Origin: a virus
Length of the DNA stretch: 64,000 nt
Strand: one strand, 5' to 3'
IMG/VR virus record: IMGVR_UViG_3300048571_000088
Span: 1-64,000 of that record
In this document: positions 8,496-17,258 of the stretch, in pieces
Position numbering within the stretch: the stretch's first letter is position 1
How the letters are laid out: each line of letters opens with the position of its first letter
Program-made: the position numbers and the translations under genes
Notes under the pieces: model-generated
Told to the model about the DNA's origin: nothing
The model's database searches: none
Seen by the model: only the letters and a program-made list of their open reading frames with translations

Positions 8496-9380
8496 TTAAA
8501 ATATATACCTAATTGTATTCCAAGGTATAATATCATTATGTAGTGTTTTAAATTTATCAATCATTTTAGATTTAATAATATGATTGTATCTAAGTACATT
8601 ACCACCATATGTTGATTTCTTTAATTCTTGATAGTGTGGTTGCCAAAGAATACTTTCAGCCTCTAAGTTATTATTAAGAAGATTATAATTATGCATTTTT
8701 TCATCATGAGTTAAAAATATAACTTCTGATAAAACATCTTTTTTAATATTATTAGGTACAATATCATTGAGTTGTTCAAACAATTCTTTATATAATAAAG
8801 AAGAATTTTGATAAGCAATTACAGGACTAAAATTAACATGGACATCCCAACCAGCTTCATAAAATAACTGTATAGATTTCATTCTTTCAATAATTAAAGA
8901 AGTTTTAGGTTCTAGTATTGTACTTAGTTGTTGAGGCATTAATGAAAATCTAATTCTCATTTTCTTATTAGGATTATAATAAAGTAATTTATGATTAACG
9001 TATTTAGTAGCAAAAGACCCAAAAGCCTTATCACTATTTTTAAAGTAATCAAATAATCTACTATAATCTTGATGTTTATAATGTAAAGCTACATCAGTAT
9101 TACATCCAATATCATAAGTCCAATAAGTAGAGTGTGTTTGGTCGGGTTGTTTAGGCCACTGTAAAGAATTTACATGAGAATCTATAGAAGAAATAATATC
9201 ATCTAAATTAGAAACAATGTCTAACCCGAAAGGTTTATTTCTACGAAGGTAGCAGTAAGAACACTGATATGAGCACCCTGTAATAGAATCAGGTGAAATA
9301 TAATTTGTAGATCTATTTGATTCTCTGCAAACTAGCGTTCTTCGTGTTATTGTTCGTATTAATTTAGTCGTCACAGTCAC
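8496..9380 (-). CDS. radical SAM protein, spore photoproduct lyase-like
   Basis: 294 aa. The CxxxCxxC cluster is visible as GCSYQCSYCYLRR at 35-47, the site of the 4Fe-4S cluster that cleaves S-adenosylmethionine. The length and the residues around the cluster fit the SplB-like group that includes DNA photolesion lyases. It starts at GTG, and that codon overlaps the TGA of the 45-aa gene. DNA repair is the simplest guess; an RNA-modifying role cannot be excluded. Confidence 0.8.
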   Translation of the reverse strand: MTVTTKLIRTITRRTLVCRESNRSTNYISPDSITGCSYQCSYCYLRRNKPFGLDIVSNLDDIISSIDSHVNSLQWPKQPDQTHSTYWTYDIGCNTDVALHYKHQDYSRLFDYFKNSDKAFGSFATKYVNHKLLYYNPNKKMRIRFSLMPQQLSTILEPKTSLIIERMKSIQLFYEAGWDVHVNFSPVIAYQNSSLLYKELFEQLNDIVPNNIKKDVLSEVIFLTHDEKMHNYNLLNNNLEAESILWQPHYQELKKSTYGGNVLRYNHIIKSKMIDKFKTLHNDIIPWNTIRYIF

Positions 9381-9514
9381 ACCAATTTAAATTGAAGTTC
9401 TTTGATTGTATCTGAGAACAAAGAAAGTACAACATCACCTGGGAAATAATGCTGATGTTCTTTTAAACTAAAGGAATGTGGAAACTTAAGCACATATAAT
9501 TGTAAATTATCCAT
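9377..9514 (-). CDS. small hypothetical protein, 45 aa
   Basis: Short ORF starting at an ATG that overlaps the end of the NAD synthetase gene and ending in a stop that overlaps the GTG of the radical SAM gene. That tight fit at both ends supports it as real. No motif recognised. Confidence 0.6.
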   Translation of the reverse strand: MDNLQLYVLKFPHSFSLKEHQHYFPGDVVLSLFSDTIKELQFKLV

Positions 9515-10262
9515 CTATACCTCGAAAGATTACTTTTTTATGCTTAGAGTTTTCTTGTAGTTGTCTAAATTTAAAATAATTGGTATAAATTCTTTTGTTA
9601 TTAATTATGCCATCAATAGCCACATACGACATACTCAATATTTCTTCGTCTGTTTTTCCGTCATGTACGTTACCTTTAGGTTTAGTATTGGTAATCTCTA
9701 AAGGGATTTCTAATATTTTAGCTAGTTTATAGACTTCAGTTTTAGTGTAAGTGTTAATTAATTGAATATCACAAGTATCGGTTTTCTTACCAAAAAATCC
9801 AGTTTCATATTCAGACTTATTAATAGTTCCACAAACAATCCCTAATGAGTCATTAGCAGTATACATACAAGCTGTATTGTAAAGTAAAGTAGGTCTGATC
9901 CAATAATCAGACTGACCAGTCAAGTAGGAATTGTTTTCATTTCCCATACAAAGAGATAATGCTTTAGAAGCTTGGGCTACGTAGTGCGGGTCAGGCTCTA
10001 GTAAATTATCATCTTGGCCGCAAAGAAGCTTACCTAAATAATAAGCTTCTTCTTGTTCTGTACTTCCAATACTATTATAAATAGGTATTAAAACTGGATA
10101 AACATTTAATTCAGAAATTTCATTAGCTAATAATTTAAGAATTTTATAAGTAACTGCCGAATCAACTCCACCACTAATGCCTAAAATAACGTTAAGCTTC
10201 TTTAGATTATTTTCTTTAATAATACTGAGGAGTAACTCTTTTTGTTTTTCAAACTTAAACAT
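9507..10262 (-). CDS. nadE: NAD synthetase (NH3-dependent)
   Basis: 251 aa, close to the usual 240-275 of the ammonia-dependent form; there is no glutaminase domain. The PP-loop is GISGGVDSA at 28-36, and GTINKSEYETGFFGK followed by KPKGNVHDGKTDEEI matches the NadE deamido-NAD and ATP loops. It makes NAD from nicotinate adenine dinucleotide. NAMPT and NMN adenylyltransferase genes lie about 44 kb away in the same window, so the phage holds both the amidated and deamidated ends of NAD synthesis. Confidence 0.9.
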   Translation of the reverse strand: MFKFEKQKELLLSIIKENNLKKLNVILGISGGVDSAVTYKILKLLANEISELNVYPVLIPIYNSIGSTEQEEAYYLGKLLCGQDDNLLEPDPHYVAQASKALSLCMGNENNSYLTGQSDYWIRPTLLYNTACMYTANDSLGIVCGTINKSEYETGFFGKKTDTCDIQLINTYTKTEVYKLAKILEIPLEITNTKPKGNVHDGKTDEEILSMSYVAIDGIINNKRIYTNYFKFRQLQENSKHKKVIFRGIDG

Positions 10263-10954
10263 TAATAATTTTCTCTTGGAATACTAGTTGATAACGCTTT
10301 ACACAATTCAATAAAAGTTTGAATATCTTTTTCAACCTTAATAGAACAATGTTCTTTAACTAGAGCTTTGTCTTCTATATAACACATTCGTCTATCGGTA
10401 GTTAATATATACATACCACCATAAGGAGCATCTAAAATTAAATCTCTTAAATCTAAGATTTCAAATTCCTGTTTAGAGTTATCTAAGTACACATGCTCAG
10501 AGACTACTTCAATGCCTAACTCTTTAAGTTTATATTTAACAAACTTAAATTGTCCTCCATATACAATGTCATCATCATATAAAGCAACTTTGTTAATATT
10601 TAATTGTTGTAAATTATATTCAATATGATGAAATTGGTCATCAATAGATTTATAGAAGGATTCGAGTCTTACTTGATGACCTGTAAAAGTATAAGAGCCA
10701 TTAATATAACTATAACTACGTCCAATCTCTAGATTAAATACAGATTTAATTAAAGGATCTAAAGAAATAATCGGAACACTATGATCTAAACTTTTCTGAT
10801 ATTCTAAGAAATCGTTTATTTGTTCCCATTGAAATTTAAGAATAACATCTTTAAATTTAACTTTTAAAAAATTTAATAGTCTATTAAATTCTTGTGTTGT
10901 AGTAAATTGGTGAGACCAATTATCAATTTTTAAATATAATATTTTATTTGTCAT
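10262..10954 (-). CDS. phosphoribosyltransferase-like protein
   Basis: 230 aa from the ATG at 10954; an upstream in-frame GTG lies inside the preceding gene and is less likely. The segment VALYDDDIVYGGQFKFVKYKL resembles the PRPP-binding loop of type I phosphoribosyltransferases (hydrophobics, D-D-D, then G-G). The N-terminal 140 residues are unrecognised. Its stop codon overlaps the ATG of nadE, which suggests a role in nucleotide or NAD metabolism. The assignment rests on one motif. Confidence 0.5.
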   Translation of the reverse strand: MTNKILYLKIDNWSHQFTTTQEFNRLLNFLKVKFKDVILKFQWEQINDFLEYQKSLDHSVPIISLDPLIKSVFNLEIGRSYSYINGSYTFTGHQVRLESFYKSIDDQFHHIEYNLQQLNINKVALYDDDIVYGGQFKFVKYKLKELGIEVVSEHVYLDNSKQEFEILDLRDLILDAPYGGMYILTTDRRMCYIEDKALVKEHCSIKVEKDIQTFIELCKALSTSIPRENY

Positions 10955-11765
10955 TTTCAGCCGCACGTTGATAGATTAAATCAAATCTCATCATGATGCG
11001 TTTTTCTTTAGGATCTGTAGAGATAAAAGGAGTAACACCATGAGGAATTTGATGATTAAATAAAACAATCTTTCCTTTTTCAGGATAAACATGGAAACAT
11101 TTTTCAAGATCGTTGTAGTGTTCAGACCAATCTGAAGTATCCCTATCTTTCATAGGAACTGACAATTGTTGTTCTGACTTTGGTAGGAAATAAGTACTAC
11201 CAGTATCTGACGTACTTAAATAAAGTACTCCAGTAGTCAGTGTTAAAACACTATCAGAATAAACATATGGAGCATCATAATGTGGTACATGTCCTTTGCT
11301 TCCGGAAAAGTACTCCATATAACGAAATAAAGGGGATACTCCAATAGAACGATAAGAAGATTTTTTATTGTCTTCTTTTAGATTATGATTTACAGAAGCA
11401 TACGGATCTAAAGCAAAAGACTGGTAAGGAGCTACAGAGTTAAATCCTAAACCTGTTTTCACTTCAGACAGGCGACTTAACTTTTCTGTCAAAATGTGTG
11501 CAAGTTCTGTGTTATATACTGTAGCTCTATGACTACCTACACTTTGATTTTCTACCTCATTAAGACCTGATAAATTTACTGGATACTTATTAAATTTTTT
11601 AAAATAATCTAATAGACTATCACAAAAATCTAAATCAAAACTTAAATTCTTTTCGTAAATTTCAATACTGCTGTTATTAGCGCATCCAGTAAGAAAAAAG
11701 TTATCAACTTTAATATTAGAGTTAGAAGGTAAATCTAACTCTTGCGGGTAAATTAAATCATACAT
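10944..11765 (-). CDS. 2-oxoglutarate/Fe(II) oxygenase
   Basis: 273 aa from the ATG at 11765; a UUG 18 bases upstream is the alternative. The double-stranded beta-helix motifs are clear: HxD in VPHYDAPYVY, the distal His in HQIPHGVTPF and the 2OG-binding Arg in RIMMRFDLIY. Phage members are commonly prolyl-hydroxylase-like or nucleic-acid oxygenases. The target here is unknown. Confidence 0.85.
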   Translation of the reverse strand: MYDLIYPQELDLPSNSNIKVDNFFLTGCANNSSIEIYEKNLSFDLDFCDSLLDYFKKFNKYPVNLSGLNEVENQSVGSHRATVYNTELAHILTEKLSRLSEVKTGLGFNSVAPYQSFALDPYASVNHNLKEDNKKSSYRSIGVSPLFRYMEYFSGSKGHVPHYDAPYVYSDSVLTLTTGVLYLSTSDTGSTYFLPKSEQQLSVPMKDRDTSDWSEHYNDLEKCFHVYPEKGKIVLFNHQIPHGVTPFISTDPKEKRIMMRFDLIYQRAAENDK

Positions 11766-11775
11766 TTTTAATTTA

Positions 11776-13476
11776 CTATCCAAACATAAACTCCCTTACC
11801 TGATTTTCACGAACTTTAATAAACTGAGGTTCTGAGGGGAATGAAATAATACCTCTAAGATCATAACAATTTTGGTATACTAAGCTTTTTTTATTAACGT
11901 CTAACCACTGTAAAATAAACTTAGATAATTTATCGTCTTTGTCTGTTAATCGTTGGTTTTTATTAAGCTTAACCTGATTCACGTAGTATCCATCTTCAAG
12001 TTCAATACAACAGACTGGAGTGTTTTCTTTATTTTTAACAACAAGAATAAGTCCGGCTTTTCGTGTAATATAAGTCTTATAAGAACCGACACAAATATTC
12101 ATTTTACACCCGATGTCAGAGAGTTCATGACTATCTTTTACAAGAGAAATTTGATAGTTTGAAGAACTGTACTCTAGGGCTTTGTGAGCATCTGCATAAA
12201 ACTCACAAAACTCGACTTTAGCGTTTCTTAAGTTATGAGCAGCAGTTACTAAATGATTATGATACTCTATAAGAGTACGTTCAGACAAACGTTTTGGCGG
12301 GGTAACCATATCTTTTAGTTTTGGAAATTCATCTAAAATTCTAGAAATATCAAAAAGGTTAATAAAACTAGAATCAGAAAAAAGAGATAATTTTTTAAAA
12401 GACAAGTTAAAATAATTTTTATTTTTTAAATAATCTATCAGGGTACGTAAGCTGAACAACCTGCCTGTTGAAATATTATTTAAAATTTGAATTTTCTCTT
12501 GTTCACAGGAATTAATATACTCTGGCACGCTTATAAGAGCTTGATGCCACGAGTGAAACTTAATATCCTCAAGAGTTTTAATCAGTAGTTTAGATTTCGT
12601 ATTATAGTACTTTTGCTTAGTAATCTTTGTTCCGTATTTTTTAAACAGGTATTTTAATTTTTGAACTAGTTTTGGAGTTAAGCTGTGATATAACGAAGGA
12701 TTTTCGTTAATAATATCTTTCATAAATAATGAATTTTTTTCAATAGAATTTAAAGTAGAGCAACTAAAAGGAAAGAAAGAGTTTATCATTTTATATAAAA
12801 ATGAATCTGTTTTAATATGTCCTTTGGAAACCAGATCAGCCGTAAATAAACGTGGAACTATTGTAGCACGATGGTAGAGCTTATTATTATCACTAATATG
12901 AAACCGACGAGTAATCTTATTAAAAAAGAAAAATCTAGTTGGTCGCTTATATTTTTTTAATAAGAATCCATAATTATAGAAAGATCTTTCAGCTTGCGCA
13001 TAGTAATAAATATGTGTATCTGTTTCTTTAATGACAGAAGTGATACGAACATTAGAAAGATGATCAGGAACCACGTCTGCCCCGCACTGCTCACTACAAA
13101 TACGTACTATGTTTGTTTTTAAACAAGTCACAGATAAAGGAGCATAAACTAACGAACTACTATTCTCATCTTCATCTGGTATAAAAGAAGATAAAACTTT
13201 ATTTAATGAGTCTGATTGTCCTGTAATATACAACAAATCAATTAATAAGTCTCCAGAAAGCCTTTTTCTATGAGTACTAGTACTAAAGGAATTACAAGCA
13301 GCGGATACGCTGTAAGTAAGATACAATGCCTGATAATCAAAATATAATTTTTGATTGTGATCTTTCTTTACGTACGAGCTTAAAGTTTTACTATTTTCAC
13401 TATTTAAGTCTAGAAATAATTTATAAGCAAACGTGTCAATATAAATCTTATTTATATTAGTTAATTTACTAGTCAT
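11776..13476 (-). CDS. PcfJ-like protein
   Basis: 566 aa. The C-terminal third carries the PcfJ signature: an invariant CVGSYKTYI segment near 467, then CCIELEDGYYVNQVKL. PcfJ-like proteins occur on plasmids and large phages; their function is unknown. The N-terminal 400 residues are Lys- and Leu-rich and largely helical. A strong hairpin terminator stands upstream, so this gene may start a transcription unit. Confidence 0.75.
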   Translation of the reverse strand: MTSKLTNINKIYIDTFAYKLFLDLNSENSKTLSSYVKKDHNQKLYFDYQALYLTYSVSAACNSFSTSTHRKRLSGDLLIDLLYITGQSDSLNKVLSSFIPDEDENSSSLVYAPLSVTCLKTNIVRICSEQCGADVVPDHLSNVRITSVIKETDTHIYYYAQAERSFYNYGFLLKKYKRPTRFFFFNKITRRFHISDNNKLYHRATIVPRLFTADLVSKGHIKTDSFLYKMINSFFPFSCSTLNSIEKNSLFMKDIINENPSLYHSLTPKLVQKLKYLFKKYGTKITKQKYYNTKSKLLIKTLEDIKFHSWHQALISVPEYINSCEQEKIQILNNISTGRLFSLRTLIDYLKNKNYFNLSFKKLSLFSDSSFINLFDISRILDEFPKLKDMVTPPKRLSERTLIEYHNHLVTAAHNLRNAKVEFCEFYADAHKALEYSSSNYQISLVKDSHELSDIGCKMNICVGSYKTYITRKAGLILVVKNKENTPVCCIELEDGYYVNQVKLNKNQRLTDKDDKLSKFILQWLDVNKKSLVYQNCYDLRGIISFPSEPQFIKVRENQVREFMFG

Positions 13477-13504
13477 TAGTTAAGTCCTCTATTTGTTTAA
13501 ATTG

Positions 13505-13536
13505 GTGAGTGTTAATGTGTTATGAATTAACACTCA
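13505..13536 (-). terminator. hairpin terminator
   Basis: Ten-bp stem TGAGTGTTAA/TTAACACTCA with an 11-nt loop, between the stop of the 141-aa gene and the PcfJ gene. AT-rich flanks but no long U-run, so strength is uncertain. Confidence 0.65.
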
Positions 13537-13543
13537 AATAAAC

Positions 13544-13969
13544 TTACTTACTACGAGTTTTCATACGTCCGTAAGTGTGGTTTTTTGCAGCAGGAGAGTC
13601 TTTATGTACAGGAAGAGAAGATTTAATACTTTCTAGTACATGAAAAGGATTTAACTTAATATTTAATTTTAAATTAATATTTGAGTTAGATGCAATTTTA
13701 CAAAGTTTTGAAATTTGATCTTCAATACGTGCAGACTCTTTACGAACAACAGTTCCTGCTGTACTTGAAAACCATCCTAATTTTTTAACAGGAGCTTTTC
13801 GAGGGGTAGTTTTACCTTTTGACAGAGCATCGGCTGCGCAGATATCCTTAGGAAACTTTTTCAAATGACATTCAAGTTTCTTACAGAAATTCTTATTTAA
13901 AGAATCTTTAGATTTATAAGAGCCGTAACGACCTTGAAGTTCTTTGCTTGGTTTAGTTTTATTAGTCAT
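13544..13969 (-). CDS. basic hypothetical protein, 141 aa
   Basis: Strongly basic (Lys/Arg-rich at both ends, for example YGRMKTRSK at the C-terminus), suggesting nucleic-acid binding. No known fold recognised. Followed directly by a hairpin terminator. Confidence 0.7.
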   Translation of the reverse strand: MTNKTKPSKELQGRYGSYKSKDSLNKNFCKKLECHLKKFPKDICAADALSKGKTTPRKAPVKKLGWFSSTAGTVVRKESARIEDQISKLCKIASNSNINLKLNIKLNPFHVLESIKSSLPVHKDSPAAKNHTYGRMKTRSK

Positions 13970-13971
13970 GA

Positions 13972-14085
13972 TTATTCATCATCCTGAGTTGTATTAAGTG
14001 TAAGTGGTGGGTATTCAGAAGGGTTTTGAAGCACATGTAAAATACATGAAGCAAGATAAGTTAATTGGAACGAAGGAGTTTTCAT
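13972..14085 (-). CDS. small hypothetical protein, 37 aa
   Basis: Short ORF ending two bases before the start of the basic protein gene and preceded by AAGTTAAT-type AT-rich sequence. It fills an otherwise empty 130-base gap. No motif. Confidence 0.5.
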   Translation of the reverse strand: MKTPSFQLTYLASCILHVLQNPSEYPPLTLNTTQDDE

Positions 14086-14100
14086 ATAAGTCTCTTAAAA

Positions 14101-14427
14101 TTAAGTAAAATGGGAAAGAAATTCTTGAAAGGTAGTAAATGTATGATAGTCGTTTTCAAGTCTATTGTGAGACAAAGTAACAGATTCTAAAGTACTGTCA
14201 TCTACCGAATAATTTAAATTATTGTCATCTAAGTAGTTTTGAACTTTAGCATAAATTGCCGACATAACAGAATTTTCAAGTACATAAGCTAAATGTAATC
14301 CATCATCAAACTTTTCACCATCTGATCCATCAGTAATAAGTTGTTCATTTAATTCCCAAGTAATTACTGCTTGATTAAGTTGGGTAAGTAAGACAGGTTT
14401 AATAAAGAAATGAAGTATATCGGTCAT
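14101..14427 (-). CDS. hypothetical protein, 108 aa
   Basis: Unrecognised acidic protein (DGSDGEKFDDGLHL near 34). Its ATG is three bases from the stop of the 73-aa gene, in the same run. Confidence 0.7.
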   Translation of the reverse strand: MTDILHFFIKPVLLTQLNQAVITWELNEQLITDGSDGEKFDDGLHLAYVLENSVMSAIYAKVQNYLDDNNLNYSVDDSTLESVTLSHNRLENDYHTFTTFQEFLSHFT

Positions 14428-14430
14428 AAT

Positions 14431-14652
14431 TTATTTCCATGTAAAAGTAATAGTATTGTCACCAGGGAAAATATGCTTTGCTCTAATTTTATGGCTTACA
14501 GCTAATATAGATGATAACATACCTAAACTACAATCTAGTTCTTTTCTCTGATATGTTTTACTGCTGATACCTTTCTTAGAAAGATCTTCAGCATCTTTCT
14601 TAATCTTTTCTACGTAAAATAAAATTAACGAAGTTTTTGCATCTGTTTTCAT
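14431..14652 (-). CDS. hypothetical protein, 73 aa
   Basis: Small, Lys-rich, largely helical, with SKKGISSKTYQRKELD near the middle. No motif recognised. Confidence 0.65.
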   Translation of the reverse strand: MKTDAKTSLILFYVEKIKKDAEDLSKKGISSKTYQRKELDCSLGMLSSILAVSHKIRAKHIFPGDNTITFTWK

Positions 14653-14655
14653 TTG

Positions 14656-15135
14656 TTAGTCTACTATTTCTATTTGACGACAAATCTTATCATGTTTATC
14701 TTTAATGCACTGAATAAAGATATTAGGTTGTTTCTTTACAAACTCATCATCTGTTTTTAGTAACTGTTTAATTTTATAGTACAAATACAATAGAAGTGTT
14801 GTAGTATAAAATAATCCTGCAATAAGCGCATGGCCTACAATATCTTTTGAAAATAAAGGATCAAAATAGTAAATTAACGGAGAAATTAGTACATAAAAAC
14901 AGGTACCTAAAGCCACTAAAATTGCGGCTGCGGTAGCTATAGTTGCAGGCAAACTAAAAATTAAATATAATAAATTAGTACGTACAAAAGTACAAATATC
15001 TTGAAAAATATGTGTAGTGTCGCGAAGAGAAGAAGGTGTAACTATTGTACAGTATGGGTTGTAAAGATATAAAAAATTATAAAACTTATACAATCGGGAT
15101 GTTTTTGAAACTACAAAAAGTGCGTTAGGGTTCAT
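14656..15135 (-). CDS. membrane protein, 159 aa
   Basis: Two or three hydrophobic segments are visible, at about residues 50-88 (LLYLIFSLPATIATAAAILV and following) and 103-122. Its ATG overlaps the stop of the 49-aa gene. Unknown function at the host inner membrane. Confidence 0.75.
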   Translation of the reverse strand: MNPNALFVVSKTSRLYKFYNFLYLYNPYCTIVTPSSLRDTTHIFQDICTFVRTNLLYLIFSLPATIATAAAILVALGTCFYVLISPLIYYFDPLFSKDIVGHALIAGLFYTTTLLLYLYYKIKQLLKTDDEFVKKQPNIFIQCIKDKHDKICRQIEIVD

Positions 15136-15281
15136 ATATTTGCCAAATGGTTAATAATTTTTGAGTAATCAGATGCATAAATACCTGCACAATTAATAGG
15201 ATTATATTCAATAATTTTATTTGTTGATTTTAACGTTACTTGGTTATTGTATTTATCTATATAGTAATAAATAGTTATCAT
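15132..15281 (-). CDS. small hypothetical protein, 49 aa
   Basis: Short ORF whose TGA overlaps the ATG of the membrane protein gene, and whose ATG follows the upstream gene by two bases. Tyr- and Asn-rich. No motif. Confidence 0.6.
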   Translation of the reverse strand: MITIYYYIDKYNNQVTLKSTNKIIEYNPINCAGIYASDYSKIINHLANI

Positions 15282-15283
15282 TT

Positions 15284-15508
15284 CTAGCAAGTGACTTCGA
15301 GAGGTCTAAAAGGAAGAGTGGTAATCTTAGGTTCATATAGCTTTTTTAAATCGTCTAGATCTAATTTTTTTATATGAGTTGGAGTTGATTTATTAAGAGT
15401 TAAATCTAAGTGCTCTTGAATAATTTCAATTTGATTTTTACTTAACTCCTCTGGATTACCAATTTCAAGCAGTCCTTGTAGCCAATAACAAAAGTTTTCT
15501 GGTGTCAT
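15284..15508 (-). CDS. hypothetical protein, 74 aa
   Basis: Small helical protein with MTPENFCYWLQGLLE at the start. Unrecognised. Confidence 0.65.
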   Translation of the reverse strand: MTPENFCYWLQGLLEIGNPEELSKNQIEIIQEHLDLTLNKSTPTHIKKLDLDDLKKLYEPKITTLPFRPLEVTC

Positions 15509-15512
15509 ATTT

Positions 15513-15848
15513 TTATTTCCTTTTATATAGTGTACCTAACAGGTAAGCTATCACTGAAGTAGCACCGCTAGATCCTAAATTAATTTGTTGACACATAAGA
15601 AGAGTACTTGAAGGTTGTGAATAGATAGTATAGTCGTATTTATATTCTTCTTTACTTCTGTAACCAATAGCTCTAGAAGTTTTATAAGAACCTTTTTCAA
15701 GCTTCCATTTACGTTCTTCTACTATTAGTTCATTCTCTTCGAGATTAAGTGTCTTTCTTACTTTTTTAAGTAAATCTAATACTTCCTTATTAGTTATACT
15801 TTTATCTGTTGTTGCTTGATAAAAATAATCCATTACTTGTATTGGCAC
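15513..15848 (-). CDS. hypothetical protein, 111 aa
   Basis: Starts at GTG with a good ribosome site (AAAGGAG, spacing six) inside the end of the upstream gene. Charged middle, unrecognised. Confidence 0.7.
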   Translation of the reverse strand: MPIQVMDYFYQATTDKSITNKEVLDLLKKVRKTLNLEENELIVEERKWKLEKGSYKTSRAIGYRSKEEYKYDYTIYSQPSSTLLMCQQINLGSSGATSVIAYLLGTLYKRK

Positions 15849-16244
15849 TTAATTCTCCTTTGTTAACAAATCATATAAAGATTTTACATCAATCTTATAA
15901 ACAATGTAGTCAGAGCGATTCCCATAATACTCACACTCAGATTCTGATTCAGTAGTAATAAGATTAAAAATAATAAAGAAGTTTCGAATACTTAATTTAA
16001 TACTCGGAAAATTTTTAGTGAGAAGATCTTCTAGTATTTTAAAACTAGGGATTACACTCTCATCAGTTAATTCATAACGAGATTTATCACCCCAACAGCT
16101 TCCGCCTACCATACCACCTGTATATACTTTATCAATAATTAAATAAGTATTATTAATCTCTTTTTTATCATAATTCCAAGGAGATTGAGATTCGGAGTTA
16201 ATTTTCTTAACTAATTCTTTAAATTGTTTTAACGTTATATTCAT
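15849..16244 (-). CDS. hypothetical protein, 131 aa
   Basis: Unrecognised. Gly-rich turn GGMVGGSCWGDKS near 42, otherwise mixed. Overlaps the P-loop gene by 26 bases. Confidence 0.7.
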   Translation of the reverse strand: MNITLKQFKELVKKINSESQSPWNYDKKEINNTYLIIDKVYTGGMVGGSCWGDKSRYELTDESVIPSFKILEDLLTKNFPSIKLSIRNFFIIFNLITTESESECEYYGNRSDYIVYKIDVKSLYDLLTKEN

Positions 16245-16629
16245 TTTCTTTTAGCCATTGAATAGTTTCTTGTAATTCGTTATAAAAATAACGAAGTGTA
16301 TTTGTCGTAATAAATCTTTCATCGGTTAAATTACGACAAGATAAATTCTTTTCTAACATATAGAAAGGAGAATTAAATACAATAAAATTAAATTCAATCT
16401 CAGGGTAATTATTATATAAGCGATCCATGGCTAACACTAGAATATTTTTACAGCATAGATGAGGATCAGATATATAAACTTCTTTGTAGTCTTTAATTAC
16501 ATAAATAATATCTCTTTCAAAATCTTTAGGATCGTCAACTACAGCTATTAGTGAACTATCTATCTGTAAGGAATTAAGGTGTGTAGTTTTACCTGAGGCT
16601 GGAGCGCCTAGCATAAGAGTAACGTTCAC
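16219..16629 (-). CDS. P-loop kinase-like protein
   Basis: 136 aa. The Walker A motif GAPASGKTT is at residues 8-16, and VYISDPHLC is a candidate Walker B strand. The short size and GxPxSGKTT form resemble small phage nucleotide or polynucleotide kinases of the AAA_33 type. The substrate is unknown; an RNA-end role would fit the window but is not shown. Confidence 0.7.
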   Translation of the reverse strand: MNVTLMLGAPASGKTTHLNSLQIDSSLIAVVDDPKDFERDIIYVIKDYKEVYISDPHLCCKNILVLAMDRLYNNYPEIEFNFIVFNSPFYMLEKNLSCRNLTDERFITTNTLRYFYNELQETIQWLKENEYNVKTI

Positions 16630-16669
16630 GTAAATCTTTTCCTATAAATATTGACGAACAATTTTTTTA

Positions 16670-17131
16670 TTAAGTTGAAAAATGTTTCTTTTCCTGATAA
16701 AGATACCAGATACCAGAATTAAAATGATATTTAGCGTTATAATCTAACTCAATAGTATTTAAAATTTCTTTTTTAAGGTGTAAAGGTAGCTTATTATTCT
16801 TAAGTAAAAAATATAAAGATTCTAAAGTATCATAACTTAATAATTTAAAATCATAAAGTTTTAGTTGATCTTTAAACTTTTCTACACTGGTGGTATAGTA
16901 AATACCACCTACACAGTAAAAACACAATTTATTAATTAAATACCAACCATTTTTATTTACAGTAGAATTTAAATAAGGAGCTTTTAGTATTTTTAAATCT
17001 TCAAGAATATACACATAGCTTTCAGACCACTCAGGATCAAAAGCTAATTCAACTTCTATAGGAAGTGGTAAGTATTTAATTTTTAAAACACTAAAATCCA
17101 CTAGAGACAAACTATCATAACGTTTATACAT
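16670..17131 (-). CDS. hypothetical protein, 153 aa
   Basis: Start set at the ATG that overlaps the TGA of the 41-aa gene (TGATG); a GTG 27 bases upstream is possible. Tyr- and Leu-rich, unrecognised. Confidence 0.7.
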   Translation of the reverse strand: MYKRYDSLSLVDFSVLKIKYLPLPIEVELAFDPEWSESYVYILEDLKILKAPYLNSTVNKNGWYLINKLCFYCVGGIYYTTSVEKFKDQLKLYDFKLLSYDTLESLYFLLKNNKLPLHLKKEILNTIELDYNAKYHFNSGIWYLYQEKKHFST

Positions 17132-17256
17132 CAGGAAATATCTGTCAGGATATAACACAAATACGTATGTAAATCAGCTAAAGAAGGATAATTGGAAATT
17201 AGTTGTTGTAAAGATTCAATATATTCTCTATATTCTTTTAATGTAGCGTCAGACAT
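17131..17256 (-). CDS. small hypothetical protein, 41 aa
   Basis: Short helical ORF lying between the CoaB-like gene (two bases) and the 153-aa gene (TGATG overlap). No motif. Confidence 0.6.
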   Translation of the reverse strand: MSDATLKEYREYIESLQQLISNYPSLADLHTYLCYILTDIS

Positions 17257-17258
17257 GT